Source: Streptomyces wuyuanensis | GTDB lineage: Bacteria; Actinomycetota; Actinomycetes; Streptomycetales; Streptomycetaceae | Length of the DNA: 64,000 nt | Direction of reading: 5' to 3' | NCBI RefSeq assembly: GCF_900103455.1 | Contig: NZ_FNHI01000002.1 | Span: 434,001 to 498,000 of the forward strand | Shown here: positions 53,093 through 61,735 of the stretch, one piece after another | Numbering within the stretch: the stretch's first letter is position 1 | Layout of the letters: every line of letters starts with the position of its first letter | The notes under the pieces: model-generated | What the model was told of the DNA's origin: nothing | Database searches by the model: none | Seen by the model: the letters and a program-made list of their open reading frames with translations, nothing else | Position numbers and translations under genes: made by a program

Positions 53093-56000
53093 GTGCAACA
53101 ATTCCTACGCCAGTTGCGCTACTTGGGGCACTGGCATAGATCCGTTTCCTTCGTCGCCTTCATGGCGATGATGATCACTCTGATACCGGACGATCCGGCG
53201 GCCGCCGCAGGCCGTGGCACGGATCTCGAAGAACTCAAGCGCGACCGCTCGGTCGCCGGCCGGGCGTTCTCCAAGGAGCGTCGCGAGGCCAGGAACGCCG
53301 CGGCCAAGGACTGGCAGCCGTCGCTGGGCAAGGTCCCGGCCGGCGACTACCTGGTCCAGGTCACGGACCCGCAGGGCAAGACTCCGAAGAAGGCCGCCAG
53401 GCAGCGCCTGGGAGCCGCAGGCGGCTCCGCGCTCGGCAAGGCCCCGGAGGCGCTCGCGAAGCTGCCGGTGCGGCTTCGTCAGGCGCAGGATGCCCCGCGG
53501 TCGAAGGGCGCCCGGACCAAGGCGCCGAAGGCCGCGGCCGGTTCCGCCGCCCGGGTCCAGGTCAAGGATGCCGCCACGGCCCGCAGGGCCGGTGTGGAGG
53601 GCGTCCTGTTCACCGCCACCCCGGCGGCAGCCGAGGACGGCACCGCCGGTGCCGCGTCCGGCGCCGTGGAGGTCGAGCTCGACTACTCGGCCGTCAAGGA
53701 CACCTTCGGAGGCGACTGGGGTTCCCGGCTCCGCCTCGTCCAGCTGCCCGCCTGTGCGCTGACGACCCCGCAGAAGGCGGAGTGCCGCACCCGCACCGAG
53801 CTGCGCGGCTCCAACGACCCGGCGGCCCACACCGTCGACGCCACCGTGGACCTGGGCTCGGCGCCCGTGCAGGGCTTCGCCGCCCGCAGCACCGCGGCCG
53901 CCCCGATGGTCCTCGCCGCCACCGCGGCCGCGTCCGGTCCCGGCGGCAGCCACGAGGCGACCTCGCTGTCGCCGTCGGGCTCCTGGATGGCGGGCAGTTC
54001 CTCCGGCGGCTTCTCGTGGACGTACCCGATCGAGGCACCCGAGGTCCCGGGCGGACCGCAGCCGGAGATCGAGCTCTCGTACTCCTCGCAGTCCGTCGAC
54101 GGCCGCACCGCGTCCACGAACGCCCAGTCGTCGTGGGTCGCCGAGGGCTGGGACTACGAGCCCGGCTTCATCGAGCGCAAGTACCGTTCCTGCTCCGACG
54201 ACAAGGGCAAGGTCGACGACAAGGCGCCGAACAACACCACCGACAACGGTGACCTGTGCTGGGGCTCCGACCACGTGGTGATGTCGCTGGGCGGCAACAC
54301 CACCGAGCTCGTGAAGGACGACGCCACCGGCAAGTGGCGCCCCGCCGACGACGACGGCACCAAGATCGAGCAGAAGACCGGCGCGGTCAACGGCACCAAG
54401 GACGGCGAGTACTGGATCGTCACCGGCACCGACGGCGTCAAGTACCACTTCGGTCTGAACAAGCTGCCGAACGCCACGACGCAGACCACCAACTCGGCCC
54501 TGACCGTGCCGGTGTTCGGCAACCACCCCGGTGAGCCCTGCCACGCCACGGCGTTCATGGACTCCGACTGCACCCAGGCCTACCGCTGGAACCTGGACTA
54601 CGTCGTCGACCCGCTCGGCGACGCCATGACCCTGTGGTGGAACAAGCACACGAACTTCTACGGCCAGAACATGAAGGCCGACCAGCAGATCTCGTACGTG
54701 CGCTCCGCCGATCTGGCCCGCATCGACTACGGCCAGCGCTCGGACACCCTGTTCTCGGCGCAGCCCGCCGGCCGGGTCTCCTTCACCGTCTCCGAACGCT
54801 GCATCCCGAACGCGACGTTCGACTGCGCGGAGTCCAAGCGGACCACCGCCAACGCCTCGCGCTGGCCGGACACCCCGCTCGACCAGGAGTGCAAGTCCGG
54901 TGCCCAGTGCACCGACAAGTTCTCCCCGACGTTCTGGTCCACCAAGCGCCTCACCAAGATCAGCACGCAGGTGCTGGCCGGGTCCGCGCTGACCAACGTC
55001 GACTCCTGGGCGCTGGAGAGCTCCTACCCGGACACCGGTGACGGCACGTCACCGGCGCTCTGGCTGGACTCCATCACCCGCACGGGCCACGGCGCGGGCT
55101 CGTCCGCGGCCATGCCGAAGGTCAGCTTCTCGGGCGTCCAGCTCGACAACCGCGTCGACGGCGTCGAGGGCCTGCCGCCCTTCTCGCGACTGCGCATCAA
55201 CGCGATCGACACGGAGACCGGCGGCCGCATCGGCGTGTCCTACTCGCCGCGCGACTGCCAGGTGCTGGAACCGCGCCGCATGCCGGCCTCGCCCGAGACC
55301 AACACCATGCGCTGCTTCCCGCAGTACTGGACCCCCAAGGGCGCGCTGAAGCCCGTCCAGGACTGGTTCCACAAGTACCTCGTCACCGAGGTGCGCGAGG
55401 AGGACCTGGTCACCGACAGCCCGGCCAAGGTCACCTCGTACGAGTTCATCGGCGGCGCCGCCTGGGCCTACGACGAGAGCGAGTTCACCGAGAACAAGCA
55501 CCGCACCTGGTCCCAGTACCGCGGCTACGAGCGGGTCCGCACCCGCCTCGGCGCCGGCGACGACGTCAAGCAGCTCTCCGAGCACCGCTACTTCCGCGGC
55601 ATGCACGGCGACAAGCTGCCCAGTGGCACCCGGACCTCGGTCATCGAGGACTCCCAGGGCGGCACCGTCAACGACCTGCCCCAGTACCAGGGCCAGTTGC
55701 GCGAGCAGATCACCTACGAGTCCGACGGCGGCGCCGTCGACTCCTCGACGCTCACCACCGCCTGGTCGGAGAAGACGGCCACCCGCGCCCGCACCGGCAC
55801 CACGCCGCTGGAGGCGTGGATGACCCGCCCGGAGACCGTCCGGACCCGCGAGCGGGTCAAGGGGGAGACCTGGCGGACGTCGACCGAGACCACCAAGTAC
55901 GACAGCTACGGCCTGCCGTACCAGGTGGACGAGACGACGCCCGGCGGCAAGCGCATGTGCTCCACGACCACGTACGCCCGCAACACCGCGGCGTACCTGC

Positions 56001-59000
56001 TGGAGTCCGAGTCCCGCGAACTCACCACCCTCGGCGCCTGCGGCACCACGGGCGGCGAGGTCATCGAGGACACCCGCACCCTCTACGACAACCTGGCCTT
56101 CGGCGCCGCGCCCACGAAGGGTCTCGCGACCGAGGTCCAGGAGCTGAACGCCGAGGGCACCGGCTACATCACGATCGACAGGACCGAGTACGACATCCAC
56201 GGCCGCGAGACGGCGACCTGGGACGCCGAGAACCGCAAGACCTCGGTGACGTACACCCCGGCGACGGTCGCCCGCCCGACGAAGCAGGTCTCCACGGACC
56301 CGCTGGGCCACACCGAGACGACCGACTTCGACGCGGTGCGCGGTATGCCGCTCGTGGAGACGGACGCCAACGGCAAGAAGGCGACGATGCAGTACGACCC
56401 GCTGGGCCGGCTGCTGAAGGTCTGGGAGATCGACCGCGACCCGGCGACGCAGACGCCGACCGCGGAGTACGGCTACACCGTGCGCCGCGACGGCCCGACG
56501 ATCGTCACGACGAAGACCCTCAAGGACAACGGCCAGTACGCCGTCTCCTACGAGATCCTCGACGGCCTGCTGCGTGAGCGGCAGACCCAGGACGAGGCAG
56601 TCGGCGCCGGCCGCATCGTCAACGACACCTTCTACGACACCGCCGGCCGCAAGTGGAAGGAGAACGACGGCTACTACAACGACCTGGAGCCCGAGGCGAA
56701 GCTCCTCCAGGTCGGTGACAACGAGGTCCCGTCGCAGAACCGGACGACGTTCAACGGCATGGGCGAGCCCGTCGCCGAGGTGACGTACTTCCGGGGCGTG
56801 GAGAAGCTCCGCACGACGACGGAGCGCGACGGGGACGTCTCGACGACGATTCCGCCGAAGGGCGACACGGTCACGGCCTCAATCGAGGACGCCGAGGGGC
56901 GCGTCGTGGAGCTGCGTGAGTACACCAAGGACGATCGCAGCGCCTGGCGCTCCACCAAGTACGAGTACGACGACCAGGATAACGTCGCCAAGATCACCGC
57001 GCCGGGTGGGGCGGTGACGTCATTCGAATATGACAAGCGCGGACGGCAGACCTCGTCTTCCGACGCGGACGGTGGCAAGACGACCTACCGGTACGACAAC
57101 TCGGACAGCGTGGTGTCGACCACCGATGCTCGTGGCAACACGCTTGTGACGACCTATGACGCGGCTGGCCGTGTCACGACCGTCAGGGACGGGAACGAGG
57201 CCGGGCCGAAGCGGGTCGAGTTCACGTACGACACTCTTTTCAAGGGCCTGCCCACGGCTTCGATTCGTTACGACGGGGCCAAGGCCTACCGTGAGGAGGT
57301 GACCGCGTACGACCCCGCCTACCGGGTCAAGTCGACGAAGACCGTCATCCCGGACGAGGAAGTGGGCCTCAACGGCACGTACACGTACAACTATTCCTAC
57401 ACGCCGACCGGCAACATGGCGTGGGCCGAGGTGCCGGGTGTCGGCGGGCTCACCACCGAGCGGGTGGTCTTCCGGTACAACGCCGACGACCTGCCGATCT
57501 CCATCGGCGGCGCCTCGACCTACCTCAACCAGGTCGAATACTCGGCTTTTGGCGAGGTTCTGCGTACCGAGGCGGGCCCGGCCACCAAGAAGGTGTACGG
57601 CAGCTACATCTACGACGAGTTCACTCGACGGTTGACCCAGTCCACCTTCGACCGTTCGATCGCCCCGGGACGCATCAGCGACACCCGCTACTCATACGAC
57701 GCCGCGGGCAACGTCACGAAGATCACCGACACCCCGGGTGAGGCAGCGCCTGACAGCGGCGTGACGGATACGCAGTGCTTTGTCCACAACCAGCTGCGCC
57801 AGATGACCTCTGCGTGGACGGCCAAGACCGATGACTGCACGGCCGCGCCCTCGAAGGACACGGTCGGTGGCCCGGACGCCTACTGGCAGTCGTTCGAGTT
57901 CGATGCTGCGGGCAACCGCACGAAGCTCATCGAGCACGACACGACTGGTGACACGACCAAGGACGTCACCCGCACCTACACCTACGGCAAGGCAGGTGTC
58001 GGCGGTCCGAGCGCTCTGGCTGAGGTCAAGTCGGTCGGCCCCGAGGGCGAGCGGCTGAACACGTTTGCCTACGACCAGGCGGGCAACACAACCGGGCGTC
58101 AGAACGGCGGCACCACTCAGACCCTGGAGTGGGACGCCGAGGGAGAGCTGCGGAAGGTCACCGAGCCGGTGGAGGGCGGCGGTACCAAGACCACCTCCTA
58201 CCTCTACGACGCCGGTGGTGAGCGTCTGATCCGTGTCGGTCCGGACGGCAGCAAAACGCTGTACCTGGGTGACGCCGAGCTGACGATCAGCGCCGATCTG
58301 ACGAAGAAGACCGCTGAGCGGTTCTACGGCCACCCCGACGGCGTGATCACTGTCCGAGCGACTGGTGGTGTGCGACAGGTGCTGCTGTCCGACCAGAACG
58401 GCTCCTCCCACACTGCCGTCGACATGGTCGCCGCCGACATGGCCGTGACCCGGCGGAAGCTGATGCCGTTCGGTGAAGAGCGCGGTGGAGCGCCGGCAGC
58501 CTGGCCCGGCCAGCGTGGTTTCGTCGGTGGCACGGTGGACAAGGACACGGGACTGACGACGCTCGGCGCCCGTGAGTACGACCCCACCACCGGGAGGTTC
58601 ATCTCGGTCGACCCTCTGGTCGACTACACGCAGCCCGCGACGATGAACCCGTACGCCTACAGCAACAACGCGCCGGTCACGTTCTCCGACCCTGACGGGC
58701 AGTTTTTCCCGATCCTGATCGGTATCGCGGCCCGTATCGCCATTCAGGCGGCCATTCGTGCTGCGGCCCGCCGCGCGGCGATCATCGCGGCCCGCAAGGC
58801 GGCTCAGGCGGCGGCGCGTCGTGCCGCGGCCCTGGCCCGCAAGCGTGCCATCGAGGCGGCCAAGCGTGCTGCCGCGAAGGCGCGTCGCGAGGCGGCCCGG
58901 AAGGCAGCTGCGGCCAAGCGCGCCGCGGCCAAGCGTGCCGCTGCTCGCGCGGCGGCCAAGCGTGCCGCGGCCAAGCGTGCCGCGGCACAGGCTCGGGCAA

Positions 59001-60040
59001 AGGCTGCTCGTGCGGCCGCCAGGCGAGCCGCTGCTCGGCGTGCAGCCGCGCGCAAGGCCGCGTCCCGCCCGAAGCCGAGGCCGAAGCCACGCAGCGCTCC
59101 GAAGCCGAAGCCGAAGCCCTCGGTCGTCAAGAAGGTGGTCAAGCAGGCCCGCAAGGAGGTACAGGAGCAGGTCCAGGAGGAGGTGCAGGCCACCGCGTGC
59201 AAGGTGGGAGGCGGAAACAGCTTCGTGCCTGGCACTCTCGTCCTGATGGCTGACGGGTCCAAGAAGCCCATCGACAAGGTGAGAACTGGCGACAAGGTGC
59301 TCGCGACGGACCCCAGGACCGGCGAGACACGGAGCAAGACGGTCTCGGCGACTATCGTCGGCAAGGGCCCCAAGAAGCTGGTCGACATCAGCTTCAGGTT
59401 CCACGGCGGCAAGGCCGGTGAGGCTGGAACGGTCGTGAAGCTCACCGCCACGGACAACCACCCGCTCTGGGTGCCCGCAATGCAGGACTGGGTCGACGCG
59501 GGCAAGCTCCGCGGCGGCCAATGGCTGCAGTCGCCCACCGGAGAGTGGATCCGGGTGGAGTCGGTCCAGAAGCGCACCGAGCGCGCCACGGTCCGCAATC
59601 TGACCGTGAACGACATCCACACGTTCTACGTGATCGCTGGCATCAAGCCGGTCCTCACGCACAACTGCGACGGCGAGATCCACTGGGTCAAGGAGAACGC
59701 CAGCATGAGCAGCGCGGCCCGGAAGTACGACGACGGTGCTGTAGGCTCCAGGACCGGCTATGCGCCCGCACTCCAGTACTACAAGGAGAACGGGAAGAGT
59801 CTCTCCCAGGTCAAGTTCGACGGCTTTGACGCTCAGAACGGTGTGCTCGTCGACCGCAAGCTCAGCATCAAGTTCTTCAACAAGACGTGGCGTCAAGCCC
59901 TGAACCAGTCGCTGGCACTGGAGCAGAACGGTTATACAGGGCGGTGGGAGGTCCCCACCGCAGCCGAGGCCAGACGAGCGCGGAGAATGCTCGGGGCGCT
60001 GCTGATTACAAACATCAAGGTAAGGGTGGTTCCCAAGTGA
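53093..60040 (+). CDS. RHS-repeat polymorphic toxin with Hint domain and nuclease-like tip
   Basis: 2315 residues. A hydrophobic N-terminal segment (18-40) suggests export. The N-terminal wall/Tc-type region is followed by many RHS/YD repeats (Y-D-x-x-G-R and Y-D-A-A-G) up to the core motif L-G-A-R-E-Y-D-P-T-T-G-R-F near 1824. Next is an unusual Ala/Arg/Lys-rich stretch (about 1882-2030). A Hint domain (about 2036-2191, C-K-V-G-G-G...V-L-T-H-N-C) would cut off the tip. The tip (2192-2315) has F-D-G-F-D-A-Q-N-G-V-L-V-D-R-K-L, a restriction-endonuclease-fold D...D-x-K pattern. GGGGGT precedes the GTG. The immunity gene overlaps the stop. Confidence 0.9.
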   Translation: MQQFLRQLRYLGHWHRSVSFVAFMAMMITLIPDDPAAAAGRGTDLEELKRDRSVAGRAFSKERREARNAAAKDWQPSLGKVPAGDYLVQVTDPQGKTPKKAARQRLGAAGGSALGKAPEALAKLPVRLRQAQDAPRSKGARTKAPKAAAGSAARVQVKDAATARRAGVEGVLFTATPAAAEDGTAGAASGAVEVELDYSAVKDTFGGDWGSRLRLVQLPACALTTPQKAECRTRTELRGSNDPAAHTVDATVDLGSAPVQGFAARSTAAAPMVLAATAAASGPGGSHEATSLSPSGSWMAGSSSGGFSWTYPIEAPEVPGGPQPEIELSYSSQSVDGRTASTNAQSSWVAEGWDYEPGFIERKYRSCSDDKGKVDDKAPNNTTDNGDLCWGSDHVVMSLGGNTTELVKDDATGKWRPADDDGTKIEQKTGAVNGTKDGEYWIVTGTDGVKYHFGLNKLPNATTQTTNSALTVPVFGNHPGEPCHATAFMDSDCTQAYRWNLDYVVDPLGDAMTLWWNKHTNFYGQNMKADQQISYVRSADLARIDYGQRSDTLFSAQPAGRVSFTVSERCIPNATFDCAESKRTTANASRWPDTPLDQECKSGAQCTDKFSPTFWSTKRLTKISTQVLAGSALTNVDSWALESSYPDTGDGTSPALWLDSITRTGHGAGSSAAMPKVSFSGVQLDNRVDGVEGLPPFSRLRINAIDTETGGRIGVSYSPRDCQVLEPRRMPASPETNTMRCFPQYWTPKGALKPVQDWFHKYLVTEVREEDLVTDSPAKVTSYEFIGGAAWAYDESEFTENKHRTWSQYRGYERVRTRLGAGDDVKQLSEHRYFRGMHGDKLPSGTRTSVIEDSQGGTVNDLPQYQGQLREQITYESDGGAVDSSTLTTAWSEKTATRARTGTTPLEAWMTRPETVRTRERVKGETWRTSTETTKYDSYGLPYQVDETTPGGKRMCSTTTYARNTAAYLLESESRELTTLGACGTTGGEVIEDTRTLYDNLAFGAAPTKGLATEVQELNAEGTGYITIDRTEYDIHGRETATWDAENRKTSVTYTPATVARPTKQVSTDPLGHTETTDFDAVRGMPLVETDANGKKATMQYDPLGRLLKVWEIDRDPATQTPTAEYGYTVRRDGPTIVTTKTLKDNGQYAVSYEILDGLLRERQTQDEAVGAGRIVNDTFYDTAGRKWKENDGYYNDLEPEAKLLQVGDNEVPSQNRTTFNGMGEPVAEVTYFRGVEKLRTTTERDGDVSTTIPPKGDTVTASIEDAEGRVVELREYTKDDRSAWRSTKYEYDDQDNVAKITAPGGAVTSFEYDKRGRQTSSSDADGGKTTYRYDNSDSVVSTTDARGNTLVTTYDAAGRVTTVRDGNEAGPKRVEFTYDTLFKGLPTASIRYDGAKAYREEVTAYDPAYRVKSTKTVIPDEEVGLNGTYTYNYSYTPTGNMAWAEVPGVGGLTTERVVFRYNADDLPISIGGASTYLNQVEYSAFGEVLRTEAGPATKKVYGSYIYDEFTRRLTQSTFDRSIAPGRISDTRYSYDAAGNVTKITDTPGEAAPDSGVTDTQCFVHNQLRQMTSAWTAKTDDCTAAPSKDTVGGPDAYWQSFEFDAAGNRTKLIEHDTTGDTTKDVTRTYTYGKAGVGGPSALAEVKSVGPEGERLNTFAYDQAGNTTGRQNGGTTQTLEWDAEGELRKVTEPVEGGGTKTTSYLYDAGGERLIRVGPDGSKTLYLGDAELTISADLTKKTAERFYGHPDGVITVRATGGVRQVLLSDQNGSSHTAVDMVAADMAVTRRKLMPFGEERGGAPAAWPGQRGFVGGTVDKDTGLTTLGAREYDPTTGRFISVDPLVDYTQPATMNPYAYSNNAPVTFSDPDGQFFPILIGIAARIAIQAAIRAAARRAAIIAARKAAQAAARRAAALARKRAIEAAKRAAAKARREAARKAAAAKRAAAKRAAARAAAKRAAAKRAAAQARAKAARAAARRAAARRAAARKAASRPKPRPKPRSAPKPKPKPSVVKKVVKQARKEVQEQVQEEVQATACKVGGGNSFVPGTLVLMADGSKKPIDKVRTGDKVLATDPRTGETRSKTVSATIVGKGPKKLVDISFRFHGGKAGEAGTVVKLTATDNHPLWVPAMQDWVDAGKLRGGQWLQSPTGEWIRVESVQKRTERATVRNLTVNDIHTFYVIAGIKPVLTHNCDGEIHWVKENASMSSAARKYDDGAVGSRTGYAPALQYYKENGKSLSQVKFDGFDAQNGVLVDRKLSIKFFNKTWRQALNQSLALEQNGYTGRWEVPTAAEARRARRMLGALLITNIKVRVVPK

Positions 60041-60306
60041 TGGAACTCAACAGAGTCCTGGCCAGGGCATTCGCGAGTATCGTTGTCTCGATCGACCTCT
60101 CTGATGACGATGCCATCGACCCTGACGTCGCGACGGACATTCTGGAGCCTGCCAGCGCGTTGCTCGACGACCTGAGCGAGCAGGACCGCCGGGCCTTTGC
60201 GGACATGCTGGTCGAGCTGGCCGAGCTGGAGGAGAACCCCGAGCGGCGTCAGGCGATGGCGGATCTTCCCGACGTTCTCGGTCTCCTCGACGAGGAAGAG
60301 GACTGA
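60040..60306 (+). CDS. Predicted immunity protein for the RHS toxin
   Basis: 88 residues, very acidic (long E/D-rich C-terminus, L-L-D-E-E-E-D), predicted all-helical. The ATG overlaps the toxin TGA (TGATG), the usual toxin-immunity arrangement, so both are made together. Acidic immunity proteins often mimic nucleic acid to block nuclease tips, which suits the predicted nuclease. I do not recognise a named immunity family; the call rests on position and composition. Confidence 0.75.
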   Translation: MELNRVLARAFASIVVSIDLSDDDAIDPDVATDILEPASALLDDLSEQDRRAFADMLVELAELEENPERRQAMADLPDVLGLLDEEED

Positions 60307-60340
60307 CGGCCGCGTACGCGTGAGCGCGACCAGTGGATGA

Positions 60341-60372
60341 AGGGCCCGGCCTCACGCGTGAGGCCGGGCCCT
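60341..60372. terminator. 32-bp palindromic terminator of the toxin operon
   Basis: A perfect palindrome of 16 bp per arm without spacer (AGGGCCCGGCCTCACG and its complement), 34 bp after the immunity gene. Confidence 0.9.
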
Positions 60373-60388
60373 GCCACATGAACATCAA

Positions 60389-60541
60389 CCCGGGCAGGCG
60401 ATCGCCGAGACCCCGTTATTCCTGTCCGACGAGCTCGTCCGGATCGGCTACGGTGACGGTTTCGACGAGCCCGACGCAACGGGGCACACTGTCGAGAAGC
60501 CGGTCGATGTGTTCAACGGTCTGCTTCCTGACGATTCTTAG
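60389..60541 (+). pseudogene. Orphan C-terminal tail of a lost gene in the toxin locus
   Basis: About 50 codons without a start: A-E-T-P-L-F-L-S-D-E-L-V-R-I-G-Y-G-D-G then D-E-P-D-A-T-G-H-T-V, ending L-L-P-D-D-S-stop. The protein-like, acidic composition and end stand out from the neighbouring noncoding DNA. It is likely the remnant of an older immunity gene displaced when the toxin tip was exchanged. No ribosome site or start codon is present. Confidence 0.5.
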
Positions 60542-60615
60542 GACGAGTAGTCGCGTCATACGGCGAAGGGGCCGGCCCCCACATGGTGGTGGAGACCGGC
60601 TCGCTTGGAGTGAAC

Positions 60616-61197
60616 ATGTCGCTAGACATCCTCGTGCGTCGCTTCCCGGAGACGGGAGCGGTCGAGCCCGCTGAGCGCGAGCACCATGTGCCCGCGCCGC
60701 TCGCCGCGGTGTTCGGGCGGATGGCCGGCCGGACGCTCGCCGAAGGCTTTCTGCGGTTGCACACGCCCGCCTCCGCGCATGAGTCGTACGCGCTGTGCGC
60801 CCGGCTGATCGGAGGGCTGGAAGGGCGCTTCTTCCCCTTCGCCTTCGACTGGAGCGGGCGTGAGCTGTTGTTCGACGTCCGTGATCCCGAGGCGCGGCCC
60901 CGGTACGTGATCATGGTGGATCCGGAGGAGGGCGAGCACTACACCACGGATCTGGGGCTCGACGACTTCTGGGTCGTGGTCGCCGACGAGGACGAGGACG
61001 CGCTCGCCTTCGACTACTTCGACGAGTGGCGGAAGGCCAACCCCGGCGCGGGACCCGTCGGGTTCGACCAGGTCGTCGGGTACAAGGTGCCGCTGAGCCT
61101 CGGTGGGGCGGACGATGTGGCGAACCTGGAGCTCACCGGGCGCCAGGTGTACGTCGAGCTGTGCGCGCAGATCGCGCTGCAGCTGAGGGAGAGCTGA
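60616..61197 (+). CDS. Tdi1/DUF1851-type putative immunity protein
   Basis: 193 residues. The C-terminal part, F-D-Q-V-V-G-Y-K-V-P-L-S-L-G-G then D-D-V-A-N-L-E-L-T and V-Y-V-E-L, fits the T6SS immunity Tdi1 C-terminal (DUF1851) family. The N-terminal part (F-F-P-F-A-F-D-W-S-G then V-I-M-V-D-P-E-E-G-E) is like GAD/SMI1-type modules. The ATG has GGAG 6 nt upstream. No cognate toxin tip is in the window, so it is an orphan immunity gene against a rival's toxin, consistent with its place beside the RHS locus. Confidence 0.78.
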   Translation: MSLDILVRRFPETGAVEPAEREHHVPAPLAAVFGRMAGRTLAEGFLRLHTPASAHESYALCARLIGGLEGRFFPFAFDWSGRELLFDVRDPEARPRYVIMVDPEEGEHYTTDLGLDDFWVVVADEDEDALAFDYFDEWRKANPGAGPVGFDQVVGYKVPLSLGGADDVANLELTGRQVYVELCAQIALQLRES

Positions 61198-61298
61198 GCC
61201 GCAGCCGTCGAGCTGTGGGGCACCGCACGCCTCCGTCCTCTCCACAGCCCCGCAACCGTTCGTACGATGAGGGGCAACCCAAACAGACAGGAGCAACC

Positions 61299-61613
61299 AT
61301 GTTCGGCGGTGCGTTGAACGAGCTGTTCGCTCCTGGGCGGCGGCACACCGAGGAGGAGCGGCGGCGTCAGGAGCTCACGCTGGAGGAGGCCGGTGACGCC
61401 GATCCCGGGCGCGGGCCGATAGACCTCGGGAGTGGGGTCGTGCTCATCCGGGTCCCCGCGGCACGGGACGAGGCGCGTTCCGCCGAGGGGGAGCCGGAGG
61501 ACGGCGACAAGAACGCCGAGGGCGCTGAGCACACCAAGGCTGCCGAGGATGGCAAGAACGCCGGGGATGGCAAGAACGCCGAAGCGGCCCGGGCCGCCGA
61601 GGGCGCTGAGTAG
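61299..61613 (+). CDS. DUF6191-like small hypothetical protein
   Basis: 104 residues. The start M-F-G-G-A-L-N-E-L-F-A-P-G-R-R-H-T-E-E-E-R is strongly conserved among streptomycetes (DUF6191-like, from memory). P-I-D-L-G-S-G-V-V follows near 40, then a low-complexity Ala/Glu/Lys tail. AGGAG precedes the ATG, and TACGAT near 61263 is a possible -10. Function unknown. Confidence 0.78.
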   Translation: MFGGALNELFAPGRRHTEEERRRQELTLEEAGDADPGRGPIDLGSGVVLIRVPAARDEARSAEGEPEDGDKNAEGAEHTKAAEDGKNAGDGKNAEAARAAEGAE

Positions 61614-61666
61614 ACAGAACTGCTCGCGGTGGGCGCACTCGCCCCAGCGGCCCGTCGCCCACACGC

Positions 61667-61714
61667 CGGAGGGCCCGGCCCCTCGCGATCGCTCGCGTGG
61701 GGCCGGGCCCTCCG
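61667..61714. terminator. Bidirectional terminator before sucA
   Basis: A 16-bp perfect stem (CGGAGGGCCCGGCCCC and its complement) closes a 16-nt loop that can itself pair, between convergent genes. Confidence 0.88.
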
Positions 61715-61735
61715 TCACGTACCGCCTCGGCGGCG

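Noticed and set aside
58735..59170. Repeated GCC/AAG/CGT units considered as a repeat or CRISPR-like array
   Set aside because: The period is irregular and in frame, encoding an Ala/Arg/Lys helix; there are no spacers of constant length.
57692..59896. A 734-codon minus-strand frame opposite the RHS toxin
   Set aside because: Repetitive shadow of the RHS and Ala/Arg-rich coding sequence.
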